DNA of 64,000 nt from Symsagittifera roscoffensis (taxonomy: Eukaryota > Xenacoelomorpha > Acoela > Convolutidae). The stretch covers positions 23,822,013 to 23,886,012 of the forward strand of contig NC_087071.1 in assembly GCF_963678635.1 (NCBI RefSeq), written 5' to 3'. The notes under the pieces are model-generated. The model was not told where the DNA came from, ran no database searches, and was given only the letters and a program-made list of their open reading frames with translations. Below are positions 9,741 to 21,990 of the stretch, in pieces (positions within the stretch are counted from its first letter, which is position 1; every line of letters begins with the position of its first letter). The position numbers and the translations under genes were made by a program.

Positions 9741-11031
9741 ATCCAGTGAAAAATTTGGCCGATAATTTTCTCATAAACTGAATTATGTTTTTGGAGAGTT
9801 ATTTTTTTAAATTACGTTTATAGAGTTTTCAACGCACGGAGAAGTTTGCAATTTGGGGGAAAAAATGAGACATTACAGAAAATTTTTCGAAAAAAAACCA
9901 TATCAAGTCAAAAATAACAGAATTTTTTGAAAACTGAATTCAAATTAGATGTGAATAAAAAAAACAAAAAATTTAATATGAATCAAAAATACAAAGGTTT
10001 GAAAACTTTGAATTTGAATATATTTTTTAACAACTAAAAATTGATAAAATTCAAAATACCGTGCTTATGTATGTTCAATTAACTTGCTTCGAAACGCTAA
10101 AGACGTTTTTCGATATCTTTTTTATGTTGTCATCACATTTGCATTGAAAAAAATTTTTTATGAAGCGATTATTTGAGTATTTGCCCTATCAAATAAGCCC
10201 TATCGTTGATCGAAAAGAAGACGCAACTAACAAATAAGCCCTATCGTTGATCGAAAAGAAAACGCAGCAATAAATTAGCGCTTGTGACACATCAAAGTGA
10301 GTGGCCGTTACTGTTGAAATTTCAGTCTTTTGCTTTAACATTTTTCATTCCCTTAGTTAATTTTGAGAAACAATGTTACTTTTTTCCTCAAAAGCTGCAA
10401 TGAGTCAAATTAATTTTTTTAAAAATGATAAATTGTTTTAAATGTTTTTTATTAAAAAATCAAAAAAACATGCATATTTGAAAAATTTGAAAAGCACTCA
10501 TTGACACATTATTTTCAGGTAAGAAACTATGCTCTTCTATTTTTTCAAGGGTATGCTTTCCTATGAAAGGCAAATCGTTTGTCGAGCTGTCGATGATTTT
10601 TGAATTCAAGCTAAACTGACGAAATGAACGATCTTTTGGATCACGAATTTCACCGCATTCATTAAAGCTGTGATTTTAGCCAATTTTACACTGTATAGAA
10701 AATTCATCAGCATGAAAATTTTTAAATTTTCCCGTAACGTGATATCATAAATTTCTGCAGTGAAATGTTCCTTTTGCCATCTAACTTTAATCGCATTGTT
10801 CCACTCGAGTCGATCCAGTAAGAACAAAATTTGATTCAATAACAAAATTACGTCTTCTTTTAAAATGTTAAAAATTTTTGATGATTTTCATTTCATGCTG
10901 ATTGATTACGCGACAGAAGCTGATATATCCATTTAAAGTATTCTAAAATTGTTGGTTAGTTTTTTGGCAGATAACACGCTCTCTATTGTTTGCCAAATCT
11001 ATCTTTGTCTGTAAATTCAGTCATTCAGTTT
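9741..11031. other. AT-rich intron sequence with one small duplication
   Basis: A 39-bp direct tandem duplication (CAAATAAGCCCTATCGTTGA…) lies at about 10190-10268. Otherwise no supported feature. Confidence 0.6.
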
Positions 11032-11047
11032 TTAGTCTTTCAATTTT

Positions 11048-11254
11048 CTAACATTCTGGGTCATTCTCCAATCTCTGGTATGCTGGCATGCCATCCGATG
11101 AAAATCCAAGAGCCGGTGTTGACGTCGGCTGCACCAAGACTCATGTTGCCACTCCGCTTGAGTTAAGACCGTTCTTCGATTATTCTTACACTTCCTGGCA
11201 CAGCATATCCAGCAAAATGTGAATATAGTACAGCTCAACAAATACAGGAAGATG
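11048..11254 (-). pseudogene. Decayed last exon of the cysteine-rich membrane protein paralogue
   Basis: Aligns with the intact exon 23593-23374. The acceptor TTTTTCAG|CATCTTCCTG is kept and the membrane part reads IFLYLLSCTIFTFCWICCARKCK. Further on, one base is out of register and GGA has become TGA at the position of the intact GGAGTC. The end still aligns in another frame (FSSDGMPAYQRLENDPEC, compared with ILSDGLPPYQKLHNAEDVGV). It is therefore a frameshifted relic. Confidence 0.85.
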
Positions 11255-11545
11255 CTGAAAAATTTGAAATCGAATTTTTTTTAGTTTTACTGCTCTGGAA
11301 CAAACTGGTTAAACTTGGATTCCTTTTTTTTTCATTTTTCTGATTTTCCCGTCTCATAAAGGTCATTTTTATAGATTGAAACAATTTATTTATAAAAATT
11401 TGCATAGTGCATCGTTTTGTCAAAATGCTGAATAGAAAACCCTTCCTGTAAAAACTTGTTCTTGTACAGTTTTTTCACAAATCTTCCTCATATTTTAAAA
11501 AGCCGTTAATGTTAATTGCACAAAAACTGAAACAAAATAGCTCGC

Positions 11546-11758
11546 CTAAAGATGATGGGCCATCCGAAAGTTTAACTGAGCATGAAGAAGTTCTCCACAA
11601 AATAGGCCTCAAATGGGCGACAAATGTTGCCCAACGGACAACAGTAGTCTCCGCCCACATTATCATCCACCTTCTTGAGTATTTCCTGGCGCCAGTTGGG
11701 CACTGGTCACTGGATTGACACGTGACCAGATGGCGGCCAGTCGAGGGTTTTTCAATAT
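11546..11758 (-). pseudogene. Decayed ectodomain exon of the same paralogue
   Basis: Counterpart of 24608-24395. Opens TTTTAG|AT ATT GAA AAA and reads EKPSTGRHLVTCQSSDQCPT, then slips frame. It resumes as VDDNVGGDYCCPLGNIC, several cysteines are lost (R, F in their place) and a TAA follows MLS. The donor GT of the intact gene is GC here. Same order and strand as the relic at 11048-11254. Confidence 0.87.
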
Positions 11759-11903
11759 CTAAAATTGATCAGAATGGATAATTGCAGATTTGCTAGTACC
11801 GTTTTCTAACATTCACGAGTATTCAATCAGCTTTTGGGCTCTGAAAAATTCCAGAATCCTTCGAATTAATCTGTGAACTTTCTGCTACGATTCTTAAAAT
11901 TGA

Positions 11904-12431
11904 ACAAGATTGCTCGTATCAGGGCGAAGCCCTGAATGTTCCGACTGCCTTTTAATCTTTATGGAGCAGTAATAATCTATAGAAATTTGAATGTAATAAA
12001 ATAAAACGAAAATTTTTTTCTTTAAAACTTGAATTTTTTAAATAAAAATCATCACCCCACACGCTATACAAAGTACAAAAGGATAGATTTCGCTCCTTGT
12101 AACAAATCAATTATAAGCTTCTTTCAACCAATTTGGAACGATTTCTAAGACGGATTAAATCTCCGCCTACGTGTTAATAGCGCGAAATAAATCGCGCGTT
12201 AATTGTCTCAAATTGGTCAAAATGGCAATCTTTAAACCCCCGTAACTTTACAAAAAAAGATCACTGGTGAAATATCTTTTCAAAATTGAACTCAAGACAA
12301 CAATTTTTTTCGAATGATATAAAAAATTTTAGTCAAAAATGGCTAGTTCAGAAGTCGAAATTTGTCTGAAGAAAAAAAACCCACTATGAGCACAAATATT
12401 CCGTTTACTTTCGTATCGAAAGTCGGAACAA
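11904..12431 (-). mobile_element. R1 HINE-like repeat
   Basis: Full-length copy from ACAAGATTGCTCGTATCAGG with hairpin AGGGCGAAGCCCT to AAAGTCGGAACAATTA. It lies between two relic exons of the decayed paralogue. Confidence 0.65.
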
Positions 12432-12765
12432 TTATTCTCACATCTGACAGCAAGTGATTCAAAATGCATGCTGACTAGGAACTGTTGTCTAAAACTATCC
12501 ATCAATGTTTAGTAATTAAAAGAGATAAAAAGCAAGTTGGGGTAGGTGGAGTAGTCAGGCAAACAAGAAAATATCAAACCTAAGTTCGGGCTTTATGCTG
12601 AATTGATGAAAAAACAAATACTATGCAAAGACAAAAACTCAACCAAAATGCAAGCCATGGATATAATTGATGAACAAAATATGGAATTAATTTTCGCAAG
12701 GCGGTTTTTTGAAGGTGCGTAGAGCCAAAAATTAATTCTAAATAGCTAATTGAGTTGTTTTTCAT

Positions 12766-12846
12766 CGCAGCAGAAGGGAAGTCCCATCACCCCAATGCAG
12801 CACTTACTCACTTCGTACTGACAATTCAGACAGAAGAAGTGATTAT
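12766..12846 (-). pseudogene. Relic of the first cysteine-rich exon of the same paralogue
   Basis: Reads FFCLNCQYEVSKCC, then GVMGLPFCC, matching the intact FFCLNCEERASECC…GVMGLPFCC of 25963-25794. Both exon ends are gone; it is followed by a hAT-type MITE at 12874. Confidence 0.85.
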
Positions 12847-12873
12847 AAAGTGAATTGTCAGCCATGTAGTCAG

Positions 12874-13330
12874 CAGGCCCCGGATATTAGTTAAATAACT
12901 ATTATTCGTAGTTAACTAACTTTTTTAACAAAAAAAGATGGAAGTAACTTTTTGTTGGTTTGTACTTTTATTTTAACTATTTCTAAGAAATAGGTTTCTG
13001 CATCGCTTGTAGCAATCTGAATAAGTTTGCTAAAAGGTCGCAGAGGAAATTCGTTTTCTCAGAAATGTGTTCCCGCGCTTTCCGCTAGTTGCCGCTGTGT
13101 TTGCTTTTGTTTCGTCATCCAGCCACGCAAGCCAGACACGACAGTTGTGTTAATATTGAACCGAACAAAACTGACATGCCAAAAACTAAAGATAACCCTG
13201 CGACTCGTGCTCGCAAATACGCGTGAAACAATGAATTTTAATTAACTTTTTTGTAACTATTTTGATGCTTTTTCCTCAACTATTTAGTTAACTAAAAGCC
13301 GTTTTTATTTCAACTTTTATCCGGGGCCTG
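12874..13330. mobile_element. hAT-type MITE with 8-bp target duplication
   Basis: Ends CAGGCCCCGGATA and TATCCGGGGCCTG are inverted repeats. GTAGTCAG occurs immediately on both sides (12866-12873, 13331-13338). CAGG…CCTG ends and 8-bp duplications are typical of hAT elements. 457 bp, no transposase. Confidence 0.88.
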
Positions 13331-14176
13331 GTAGTCAGTACTCTCCTTTGCTTAAATTGTTGAGCTGAAATTTTATAGTACTTGTTTTTCGACCAATCAA
13401 CGTGTGCTTGTTTTTCGTGTGCTTGTTGGGCGCAAAATCAGGTTCTATAACTCAATTTTTGATTAGCTTTAACTCAATCAGATGCTAACAATATTAAGTA
13501 TCCAAAACTGACAGTATTAGCTATTTTCAAATCCCCATAACCCTACAGAAAATTATTACTTTCTTTTTGATTTTGAGCTCATTTTATCCAGACATTGAAT
13601 GCTCCGGCTACCATTTTGATTTAGTGTTTGCTTTAAAGTAAGAAGTTTTCGAAAACCAAACGAAAATTCTTGATTTTCTCTTCATTTCATTTGAAATGTC
13701 CCTATCATGTTTCGCATCTAGTAACAAACCTACTAAATTAAATAGCCTGCCTCAATTCAATTTTCCTAAGTTTCAATTCAGATTGACTCATCGCTCAGAC
13801 TGTAATAGAATACCCTTAGACTGAATAGATTACAAGCTATTCATTTAAAATTGGCCAACACCGTAATTTACAAAAGGGAATTCTCTGTAATAGGAAAGGT
13901 AACGTTTGAACAAAGTTTCATGGATAAAAGTTAATTATAAAGCATTTTTGTTAACTAAAATATTTTCAAGATAATCAATTATTGTGACAATTTCAGGCAA
14001 AGTATTGGATTTTTAATCCATTGTTATAATCGATTAATTCCGAAAAATAAAAATGCATTAAATTTCATTATAGTCAATTATAATCCATTTTTGTTTTCAT
14101 TATAACGGATTGTCCAAGCGCATAAAGTCCAAGAAAAAAAAAGAATTTCTGTAGATATTTACTCTACTTTTTGCAG
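13331..14176. other. AT-rich intron sequence, nothing recognised
   Basis: No coding or repeat signal that I can support, apart from TAATCCATT/AATGGATTA-like short motifs around 14010-14090. Confidence 0.5.
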
Positions 14177-14409
14177 TTTTCTGCAAAAGTCGAAGAAATG
14201 CGTTCATCCTCATGTTCACTTCTCACTATCCCAAGTCCCTCGCTAACCTTCGTTCTCCGCAAAACCCCCATATCCCACCAATCCCCCCCCCCCTGCAACG
14301 CCCCCAACAATCCCCACCTCATGTTCTCCGCTACGTGCCCATCTCAAGTACTCCCACTACTCTCCCTTCCCAACAGAGCGCCAATGTCCCACGCCCACAT
14401 CATGAATAG
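14177..14409 (+). CDS. Orphan terminal exon, proline-rich tail
   Basis: Acceptor CTACTTTTTGCAG, then 233 bp in phase 1 to a TAG. It encodes a basic start (FCKSRRNAFILMF) and a proline-rich stretch (NPHIPPIPPPLQRPQQSPP) ending RPHHE. The island is CT-rich and GC-richer than both flanks, with GC-ending codons in this frame. It looks like the cytoplasmic end of a membrane protein, but no upstream partner exon was found. It could be an alternative terminal exon of the host gene (phase fits) or part of a nested gene. An overlapping second frame is open but splits from the acceptor phase. Confidence 0.5.
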
Positions 14410-15744
14410 CAAAAATATGTAACTTATCATAAGAACACGATAGAAATTAGAAGAAAATTGAAACTTATTGAGAGAACATAAAAACTAGCTTGAGTTTAAA
14501 ATAATTATGAACAAATGAAGTTTGCTCATCAAAAGATAAAAAATATGGATTTAGTCCATCATAATCGATGAAAATAGATTATGTTTCTTTCGAAAATTTT
14601 TGAGAAACAAATTGAAAATGATCGGTTATAATAGACCAAAAATTGGAATTTTTTGCTTCAAAAAATTAACACTATAATCCATTTCTAATCAATTTCAATC
14701 GATTGTTTTTCATAATTAAGAGAAACTGTAAGAGTCCTTTATAAATGATTATAAATGCTGCAATTTCAGTGCGAGTATTTTTCAGGTTGTACAAAGGCAA
14801 TTCGTAAAAAAATTTTAAGATGTCACAGAGCACGAATTTTTTCTGTAATTCTCACAAATCAAGTGATCACGTTTTTCGACATTTTTTAAAAAAAATTATA
14901 TAGAAAGCGATCATTTGAAATAATTCGGTAAATTGAATAAGTGATAGGTTTTTTTCCTAATCAAACAAAATTATTTTCCAACAAAATGACTCAAAATTTG
15001 TAGTCGGGGTGTTTTTTTTTGTCTATAGACCAATTTTATTTTAAACATTTTGACGGGATTTTTTTTTCAAATCATCTGAAAAACAATGATGTTTTCAGCT
15101 CAACTAGAAAAATATATTTTATCTGTAACTCAATTACGTTATGTTATGGAGGTTTTAACGTTTTTAATTTTGCCAATTTGGGATAATAAACGCACACTAC
15201 AAATTTCCTGCTTTTAAAGCACCAGCAGCTAAAATGAATCGAGGCAAGCAACTTGCTTTTATTATTGCGTTGCCAGTCTCAGAGCAAATCAATTTGTACT
15301 TTTCAAAGAGTTGAAGTGTATTACTCCTTTCCTGTCAGTTGGCTAGGTTCTATGTTTAGTAGTTTGCAATGCTATGATTTCGTTGTATCGCAAGTGATGT
15401 GAAGCTCCGCTTCGCCTGAGTGTTGAATTGTTTTGCTGATGATCATTATGTTGTTTTGTTTATTGATAATTTTTTTCATGTTTCTGAAATGCTTGTTTTG
15501 TTTTAGACAGTTTTTTGAAATAGTTATTCAGCCATCACCAAGTATGTTTTCCGGCGTCATCAGGTAAAATTTTCTGCATAACAAGTATATTTTCATACAT
15601 CGGATAATAAATTTGCTTTGCTTGGGAACCAAATTTTTGCTCTGAACGGCGGAAAAAGATTTTTACTACCAACGTTTTTGAGGTCGTTCAGATCCTTTTT
15701 TGGAAACCCACGAGAATATTGAATTTATTTGATTATTCAGTTTT
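14410..15744. other. AT-rich intron sequence, nothing recognised
   Basis: No supported gene. Several short ATTATAATCGATT-like motifs occur around 14560-14710. Confidence 0.5.
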
Positions 15745-16085
15745 TGTATGCCGCGCCAAGTATGGTTCTTTGATAACCATACGTCGTGCCATATATATTC
15801 CATGGTAACCATACGTCGCGCCATGTTTTCATGGTATCCATACGTCGCGCCATTCTTGATACCATAGTAACCATACATTGCAAGCATCCATGGTAACATA
15901 TCAATTCTCAACTGCCCCGGTAAAAGTATCAAAATTGTCTAATTTGAAGTCCCCCATAATAAAAAAAATGTGCAACCATACGTCGTGTCATGCATGGAAA
16001 ATGTGTTATTTTAACATAAAAATATGTCGGCATTTTTCATGGCTTCCAGGGATACATGCATGGTGCGACGTATGCTTGCACATTT
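15745..16085. mobile_element. MITE-like element with ACCATACGTCGCGCCAT arrays
   Basis: Four to five copies of ACCATACGTCG(C/T)GCCAT on the left. On the right is a reversed form (GTGCGACGTATG…). An arm motif repeated and inverted across the element is the plan seen in other families here. Confidence 0.55.
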
Positions 16086-16329
16086 TGGTCAACCCGGATA
16101 TATATATGTTTTTCATTTAAATGATTATTTCTTAACACAACATAACTTTCATTGACTTTAAACGACAGTGGCATCAATCAGGAAACTGCCGTGATATGAG
16201 CAGACTTCTTGATCAGCTTAGGCGTTTTTTTTATTGATTTAGTTTTTTTGGTATTTTGTTTGCATGTAAAATGCCTGAGAAATAAGTATTGTTTCGAATT
16301 TCGAAGAAAGTGACGGAATTATTGTACTT

Positions 16330-16736
16330 TTGTACTCGGGTTGGTTTTTAACTAGCTATTTTTGGCTGAGTTGATATTGAGAATTTTAGTATGATATTTC
16401 ACCTCTGAGAATATTTCCTAAAGTTATGAGGGTCCAAACGTTGCAATTTTGCCCAATTTAGTATAACTAACGCGCGATATATTTCGTGGTAAAAACAAGT
16501 AAGCGGAGATATAATCCGTTATAAAATCGTTCCAAATTGAATTGAGGCATGCTATTTGGTCTATTAAATTTTTTGCTTCATGTGAAATATATAACTTTGT
16601 ATGAAGTCTCAAAAAATGTTCGAAATTGTTACATTTTTCAAAACATTTTCGTCGGTTTTATTTTATGCAACAATACCCCATAAACCTTAGAAAATTCAGG
16701 GCTTCCTCCTGATACGATCAGTCTTGTTGTCTGTGT
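16330..16736 (+). mobile_element. R1 HINE-like repeat, diverged
   Basis: Contains GCGCGATATATTTCG, AAGCGGAGATATAATCCG and a terminal CAGGGCTTCCTCCTGATACG…GTCTTG. Orientation is opposite to the 4457 copy. Confidence 0.55.
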
Positions 16737-17744
16737 TCAAAAAAACATGGTCTGATTTGATTAAGTAAACGAAAAACGGTTGTTTTAAATGATATGCCCA
16801 AAACAAACTAAGAAATGCGCTGGACTGCAGTTCACTCCATCACAGTCCAATTTGAAAATATTGTTTCGACTGAAATCATGAAATAATTGAAAATAATAAA
16901 AGTGCTATTGTTCTTTTTGTTCTTTTTCTCCTCTAAAAGGCATAAAGGTGCTATATTTCAAGTGAAAACAGCAATCAAAAAGCTCAAAAAATGATCACCT
17001 CACCTCAGATTTCACTTAAAATAAACACTATGAATATAAGTGTCGCGCTCCAAAAAAAATTTTCCGGATCGTTTTTGTTCATGTGTTTGCGATGATTTTT
17101 GTGGGTCCTGCATGGGTTTGAAAAACTAGCTATTTTACGGGCTATTTTTGTACTGCGCATATGTCCCTGCAAGCGTCCCATTACAATTGTTCGTCAATGG
17201 GTCCGTCTGCGTTAGTTGTCCGCGAGCGTTACCAATTTCCGTCCATGTACTTTTAAACTTAGTTGCCTATTTTCGTGCAACATTTTACATGAGTTCATTG
17301 AACTCATTTTCTAGACCAAAATAATCGAAATGGTTGCTGCAAAAATTTTTTGAGCTGAAGACTTTTTACAATTTTCGTTAACGAGATGCAAGTAAACTGA
17401 CAATTTAAAACACTTTCAATAGAGAAACTTAAAACACTTGAAGCTGCAGTTTTTACGAGTTATGAATCAATGGAAAAAAATCTCTCACAATATCTGAGTT
17501 TTAGTTTTTCAGTTATACCATTTCATTAAGCAGAGCAAATCACCTGGAGCTCAAAACGTTAAATCATCCCTGTTTGAGGCACTGACTTTTTTCCCTGGTT
17601 TCCATCACAACGAAAACAAATCCAACCGTGCGGGTGGAAAATGGTTTTGTTGCACATTGATCAACTGAAAACTTGTTCTCTCAAGGAATGACTCAAAGTT
17701 TTCACGATAACCATCTTTGAGAGGACAAATAGCATAATATTCAT
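16737..17744. other. AT-rich sequence; one short GC-richer open stretch
   Basis: About 17540-17665 is open on the + strand (SPGAQNVKSSLFEALTF…) but has no convincing acceptor or homologue. I do not call it a gene. Confidence 0.4.
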
Positions 17745-17922
17745 TTTTGTTCTGACTTTCGTAACGAAGAATTTGAAAAATGTTTACTTTGTTTTTTTAT
17801 TTGATTTTTCATGTGAATTTATTTTTTTTACATTTAATTTTTCATATTATTACTGCTCCATAGACCTTAAAAGGTAGTCGGATTATTCAGGGTCTCGCCC
17901 TGATACGAGCAGTCTTGTTAAT
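17745..17922 (+). mobile_element. R1 repeat with internal deletion
   Basis: Only the two ends are kept: TTCTGACTTTCGTAACGAAG at the start and GTCGGATTATTCAGGG…GAGCAGTCTTG at the end. Confidence 0.6.
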
Positions 17923-18474
17923 TTTTGTTATCCTCGATCCAAACCAAAAAAAGTTTCTGCTATCAAACTTGCAACTTTTTTTATCAGTTTTCAATCAAGT
18001 TTCTAACAAATCGTGATTTGTTTTTTTTTAAATCATGTAAATTTCTCATCAGCGAGTAATTTTTGATTGACAACTTTGTGTATGTTTTTGGATTTCTTCA
18101 AAAACTTTATACTTTTTTAAATCAATGGCTGAACATATGCGGTTGAATGTACCTAGTAAAAGTTTTGTAACTTCTCCATTATAACCGCCAGCTAAATGAA
18201 GAACGCCATTATTGCGAGGCTACTAAGTGTTTTCATAAAGCGCTTTGTTTGGCATGTGTTTCTCTGAAACTCAAAGTCAAATCTTGAAAGCAAATCCCAC
18301 AAACAAATACTTGTTAGCTATCTTTGTTTCCTAACAGAATTCCCATTTGTTATTGGAATCCGCATTTTAGTGTACTGCAAAATGTAAGTGATTACCGAAA
18401 ATTCTCAAGAGTTTAAGAGATAGGCTAAATCACATTAAGCTGGAGAACTTACGGGATAGCTCTAATAAAAAATA

Positions 18475-18760
18475 AACAAGACTGCTCGTATCAGGGCGAG
18501 GCCCTGAATATTCCGGCGGCCTTTTAAGGTCAATGGAGCAGAAAGAACATAAAAAATAAAATTTAAAAAATTAAGTTTGCCAAAATAGCAATGTTAAAAC
18601 CCCGATAACTTTACGAAAAAAGATCAGAGTGAAATATCTTTTTAGATTTACGCTCGGGGCTCAGGACAACAATAATTTTGAATAATATAAAAAAATTCCG
18701 CCAAAAATGGCTCGTTAAAAAGTTGTCAGAAAAAAAAACCAGCCGATACAACAAACAACA
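18475..18760 (-). mobile_element. R1 repeat, internally deleted
   Basis: Begins ACAAGACTGCTCGTATCAGG and lacks the middle third (the CCACACGCCATATA to GCGCG block). Confidence 0.6.
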
Positions 18761-18761
18761 A

Positions 18762-19302
18762 AACTCTTCGTATCAATGTGAAGCCCTGAATGTTCCAACT
18801 ACCTTTTAAGGTCTAAGGAGCAGTAATAACATGAAAAATAAAAGGTAAATAAAAAAAAATTGACTCTTTTTAATTTGAGGTTTATACCAAAAATCATCAC
18901 CCCACACGCCATATAGAGTACAATTTATCCATTTTACTCCTACTAGCTAGTAAACTATGGCAACTTAACTTTTTTCAACTCATTTGGAACAATTTTTAAG
19001 ACGGATTAAATTTCCGCTTACGCATTGATAGCGCGAAATATATCGCGCTTTAATTGTTCTAAATTGGCCAAAATGGCAATATTTAAAACCCCTAAAACTT
19101 TACAAAAAATGATCACAGGTGAAATATCGTTTCAAGTTTAAGCTCAGGACAACAACACCTTTTGAATGATACCAAAAAACTGTCAAAAATGGCTAGTTAA
19201 AAAGTCGAAATTAGTCTGAAGAAAAAAACCACCCCGAGCACAAACATTTCGTCGTTGTCGTCGAAACGTTAAGTCGCCTTAAGTCGGAACCTTAAGTCGG
19301 AA
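18762..19302 (-). mobile_element. R1 repeat, near full length
   Basis: Adjacent to the previous copy in the same orientation; ends …CTTAAGTCGGAACAATTA, with the last motif repeated. Confidence 0.6.
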
Positions 19303-20339
19303 CAATTAGCAACATTAATTCTCGTGAGTAACCAAAAAAATTAGTTGCATCAAACGGCAAATTCGGAATTAAAGAACAAGACTTAAACGTTGCCAGCAAG
19401 TTTCAATAAAAAATCTTAAAGTTTCCTCAAAGGAAATCGGTGATGTACGTACCCCTTTAACTAACTAAATATGCTTTGAGTCGAAATATTTTTAAGACTG
19501 ATGTGCTTTTCGCAGAAAGTTGTAGCGATTGCATTACTTGAAAAGAGTTGTTTCTTGAACCTCCTTAAATTGAGAGAATTCCGTCTCACCAAGTTTGTTC
19601 GTAAAGTTCCTTCAATTGAAGAAAACTTAGGCCCCTGGTTCTATCCTGTGTCGCGGCACCAAAATATGCTGCCTCACGCTGTGTCGGGTTGATATAAAAC
19701 TAGGCTTCAGAAGTATATTTGACAATCAATATATCGGGTAATTTTTGTTTCCGAATTAACAGTAAACAAACACAATTTTTGCATTTTTGGTATAATTTGA
19801 ATAGAGGCGGAGCAATAAGCAGAATATTCCAAGTGCAGAATGCGTCCAAGAGCAGAAAAACAAAAAAAAATATTGACATATATTGGTTTATACGGGCTAA
19901 TTGATAAAACATTTATTGGAATCGTTAAAAATACAAAGAAAACGAATAAATTATGCATAAATTGACTAATTTCTTAAGTTTTTTTAATAAATTTTTTTAT
20001 AAATTTTTCAATTAAATTGCTCAACTTATGCATAAAATGTTCGTTGCTTTGCTATTATTGACATTTCTGATAATTATTTTACGGATTAGCTGACAGAAGT
20101 TGATATTTTTCTCTTTTTCTGCTCTTGGACCATTCTGCTTATTGACTGGCCACCGATTTGAATCTATAACTTCAATAATACAACAGCGTTTTTACAGCAC
20201 CGAAATCAAGCGTGCGAGTGTGTTCACATTTTGGCATAACACGGCTTTATTGACACACGAAAACCTGTCAATCAAGGTCAGCCAAGGCCGTTTTGTGAAC
20301 TAGTTTGTTAAGAACTTGTCTGGATTGCAATATGCTTTG
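19303..20339. other. AT-rich sequence with scattered repeats
   Basis: A segment around 19470-19520 (TATGCTTTGAGTCGAAA, TGCTTTTCGCAGAA) recurs near 20330 and 20640. A stretch at 20115-20160 is the inverse of one at 29690-29740 (sharing GGCCA…GCAGAATxGTCCAAGA). No gene supported. Confidence 0.45.
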
Positions 20340-20545
20340 AGTCGAAAGCTGAGTAAAGAAAAACTGAGTAATAACTTTTGGTAAATGGTCTGCACCTTTA
20401 CAACATCGACGTGTGGGATATCATTGGCCTCAAAGCCAAACTCCTCAAACTGATGTGGCATCATGTAGAACACACCTATAACGAATACAACAAGTGCACT
20501 TGGAGGCTCTTCTGCCTTTGTTCGAAATGCAGAGCAACTGGTCGA
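20340..20545 (-). CDS. Coding-like island, unknown
   Basis: The - strand frame reads FRTKAEEPPSALVVFVIGVF, then MMPHQFEEFGFEANDIPHVD, with strong purine-N-pyrimidine codon bias, and stays open for over 60 codons. It includes a short hydrophobic segment. I found no good acceptor; AAG|GTGCAG could be a donor. It may be an exon of an unidentified nested gene or a relic. No family recognised. Confidence 0.4.
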
Positions 20546-21187
20546 CTTTAAACGGAATTTTCTTTTCCTTTATTGTTTTTACAATGTAAAGTTTTCATAA
20601 TAATAATCATAACGAAAAAAAAACATTTTTAAGACTGAAGTGCTTTTCGCAGAATTTGTAGCTACCAATTACACAAGAGTAACACCGACTAGGAATTAGG
20701 ATAAGTCGGAATGATACAAATCGGCGTCTACGATGAGTCGGATTAAAACGATCCGCATTGAGATAAATGCCAGAACTCAGCGTATGAAAAAAAACGCCAA
20801 TTAATCTCAGCATTTGTTAATCTTGATCTCAACTATTAGTCCTTACTTGAGATATGTAATTCAAAAAACAAACATAATCAAATCTGAATTTAAATGATAA
20901 AATTTGAAATAAAATGTTGGAACAGAAATAAATTACCACATTTTGATAATTGTGTATAGCTTGTTTTCGTAGTTTTCGTTTTAGTTTTTTCCTTCTTATT
21001 GTTTTTTGGTCAATACCACTGTTTCCCCAATTTTCGAGCGCATTGAGCCCTAACCTGTTAATTAATGGATACCAACCGTGATAGCCCATGTAATTTCCCT
21101 TGAGTATATATTGTAATGTTACAGAAAACCGCTTGAGATGCAGATTCCGACTACATCATAAGCTAATTTTAATTCTGCTTTAGCAGT
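20546..21187. other. AT-rich sequence, nothing recognised
   Basis: No supported feature. Confidence 0.5.
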
Positions 21188-21470
21188 TGTTGTTTCGACT
21201 TTTGTAACGAAAGTGACAAAATAATTGAGCTCGGGGTGGTTTATTTCAGACAAATTTCGACTTGTTAACTGGACATTTTCGCCAAAAAATTTTTTATCAT
21301 TCAAAATGGGTTGTTGCCCTGCGCCCCGAGCTTAATTTTTGAAAAAATTTTACCTGTGATTCCTTTTTGTAAAGTTATGAGGGTTTGAAATTTGCCATTT
21401 TGGCTAATTTGGAGCAATTAACGCGCGATATATTTCGCGCTATTAACGTGTAAGCGGAGATTTAACACTT
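21188..21470 (+). mobile_element. R1 repeat, one half
   Basis: GTTTCGACTTTTGTAACGAAAG to GTGTAAGCGGAGATT. It faces the next copy, forming an inverted pair about 24 bp apart. Confidence 0.6.
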
Positions 21471-21493
21471 CTTAGAAATAATAATATTATTAT

Positions 21494-21990
21494 TAACAAG
21501 ACTGCTCGTATCAGGGCAAAGCCCTGAACAATCCGACTGCCTTTTAAGGTCTATGGAGCAGTAATAACATGAAAAATTTAAATGTAGTTAAAAATTTTTT
21601 TTTACATTGAGACTTTTTGTAGTAAAATATCTGCCACACGCCATAAAAATTTTTGCTCCTATTAACAATTCAATTATGGCATATAAGCTTCCTTGAACTA
21701 ATGTGGAACGATTTCTACGACTGATTAAATCACTGCTTACGCGTTAACAGCCCGAAATATATCGCGCGTTAATTGTCTCAAATTGGCCAAAATGGCAATC
21801 TTCAAACCACTATATATTAACAAAAATTGATCACAAGTAAAAAGTCTTTTAAAATTTTAGCTCAGGACAACAATAGCTTTCGAATGATGTAAAACAATTC
21901 TGTTAAAATGGCTAGTTAAAAAGTCTGAGAAAAAAAACCCACCACGGGCGCAAATATTCGGCTACTTTCGTTTCGAAAATGAGAATAATA
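21494..21990 (-). mobile_element. R1 repeat, near full length
   Basis: ACAAGACTGCTCGTATCAGG with hairpin AGGGCAAAGCCCT at the start; ends near TTTCGTTTCGAAAATGAG. Confidence 0.62.

Noticed and set aside
17540-17665. Open stretch SPGAQNVKSSLFEALTF on the + strand
   Set aside because: Too short, no acceptor and no recognisable homology.
19501-19692. 63-codon frame ending …LPHAVSG
   Set aside because: Overlaps a repeated segment (TGCTTTTCGCAGAA also at 20640); no splice support.
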